A stretch of 6,390 nucleotides of DNA from Rhodocyclaceae bacterium (GTDB taxonomy: Bacteria; Pseudomonadota; Gammaproteobacteria; Burkholderiales; Rhodocyclaceae). The stretch lies in assembly GCA_016791085.1 (NCBI GenBank), contig JAEUNN010000575.1, forward strand, positions 1 through 6,390, written 5' to 3'. Positions 5,145 to 6,390 of this stretch are shown here, piece after piece. The number at the start of each line of letters is the position of its first letter. The stretch's first letter is position 1. The notes below the pieces were generated by a model, which made no database searches, was not told the DNA's origin, and saw only the letters and a program-made list of their open reading frames with translations. The translations under genes were made by a program, and so were the position numbers.

Positions 5145-5147
5145 GGA
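5143..5147 (+). promoter_or_regulatory. Ribosome binding site of aceA
   Basis: AAGGA, 8 bases before the ATG at 5156, fixes the aceA start, which also agrees with family N-termini. Confidence 0.85.
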
Positions 5148-5155
5148 CCGCACTT

Positions 5156-6390
<1,235 letters not shown>

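Overview
The window looks like a chromosomal, housekeeping segment from a GC-rich proteobacterium, most likely a betaproteobacterium. The grounds are the close match of every protein to well-known families, the CspA-type protein whose wording is typical of betaproteobacteria, and the high G/C at third codon positions. No database could be searched, so the taxonomic call is an inference. I see no mobile element, CRISPR array, tRNA or rRNA, and no gene that looks foreign.

Layout. Positions 1-1035 (+) hold the 3' part of icd (NADP-dependent isocitrate dehydrogenase). It converges on a small cold-shock gene of the CspA family (1119-1322, -), and the two share one bidirectional intrinsic terminator (1074-1099). 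A 378-base divergent regulatory region (1323-1700) follows. It carries a candidate csp promoter with a leader of about 150 nt on the minus strand, and a candidate clpS promoter whose predicted transcript would begin almost at the clpS start codon. clpS (1701-2009) and clpA (2011-4278) form a tight two-gene operon ended by a strong GNRA-loop terminator at 4316-4340. Only 11 bases after that terminator starts an rraA-family gene (4352-4831). A 324-base non-coding stretch (4832-5155) contains overlapping GC-rich stem-loops, an IclR-like inverted repeat, a very AT-rich tract with an IHF-like core, a perfect 12-base palindrome, a good sigma-70 promoter and a 16-codon leader ORF. After it, aceA (isocitrate lyase) begins at 5156 and runs off the right edge.

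How the genes fit together. icd and aceA encode the two enzymes that compete for isocitrate: the TCA cycle with NADPH production, versus the glyoxylate bypass needed for growth on acetate or fatty acids. Icd keeps the serine that is phosphorylated in E. coli to steer this branch point. ClpS and ClpA are the N-degron adaptor and the unfoldase that feed ClpP (not in this window). The csp/clpS divergent arrangement matches the E. coli cspD/clpS-clpA locus. The RraA-family protein keeps the D-x20-R-D aldolase motif, so it may be an aldolase/decarboxylase and not only an RNase E inhibitor.

No previously undescribed system is evident. The points most worth testing are regulatory: the aceA control region, the apparently leaderless clpS, the terminator placed directly before rraA, and the mutually exclusive stem-loops after rraA.
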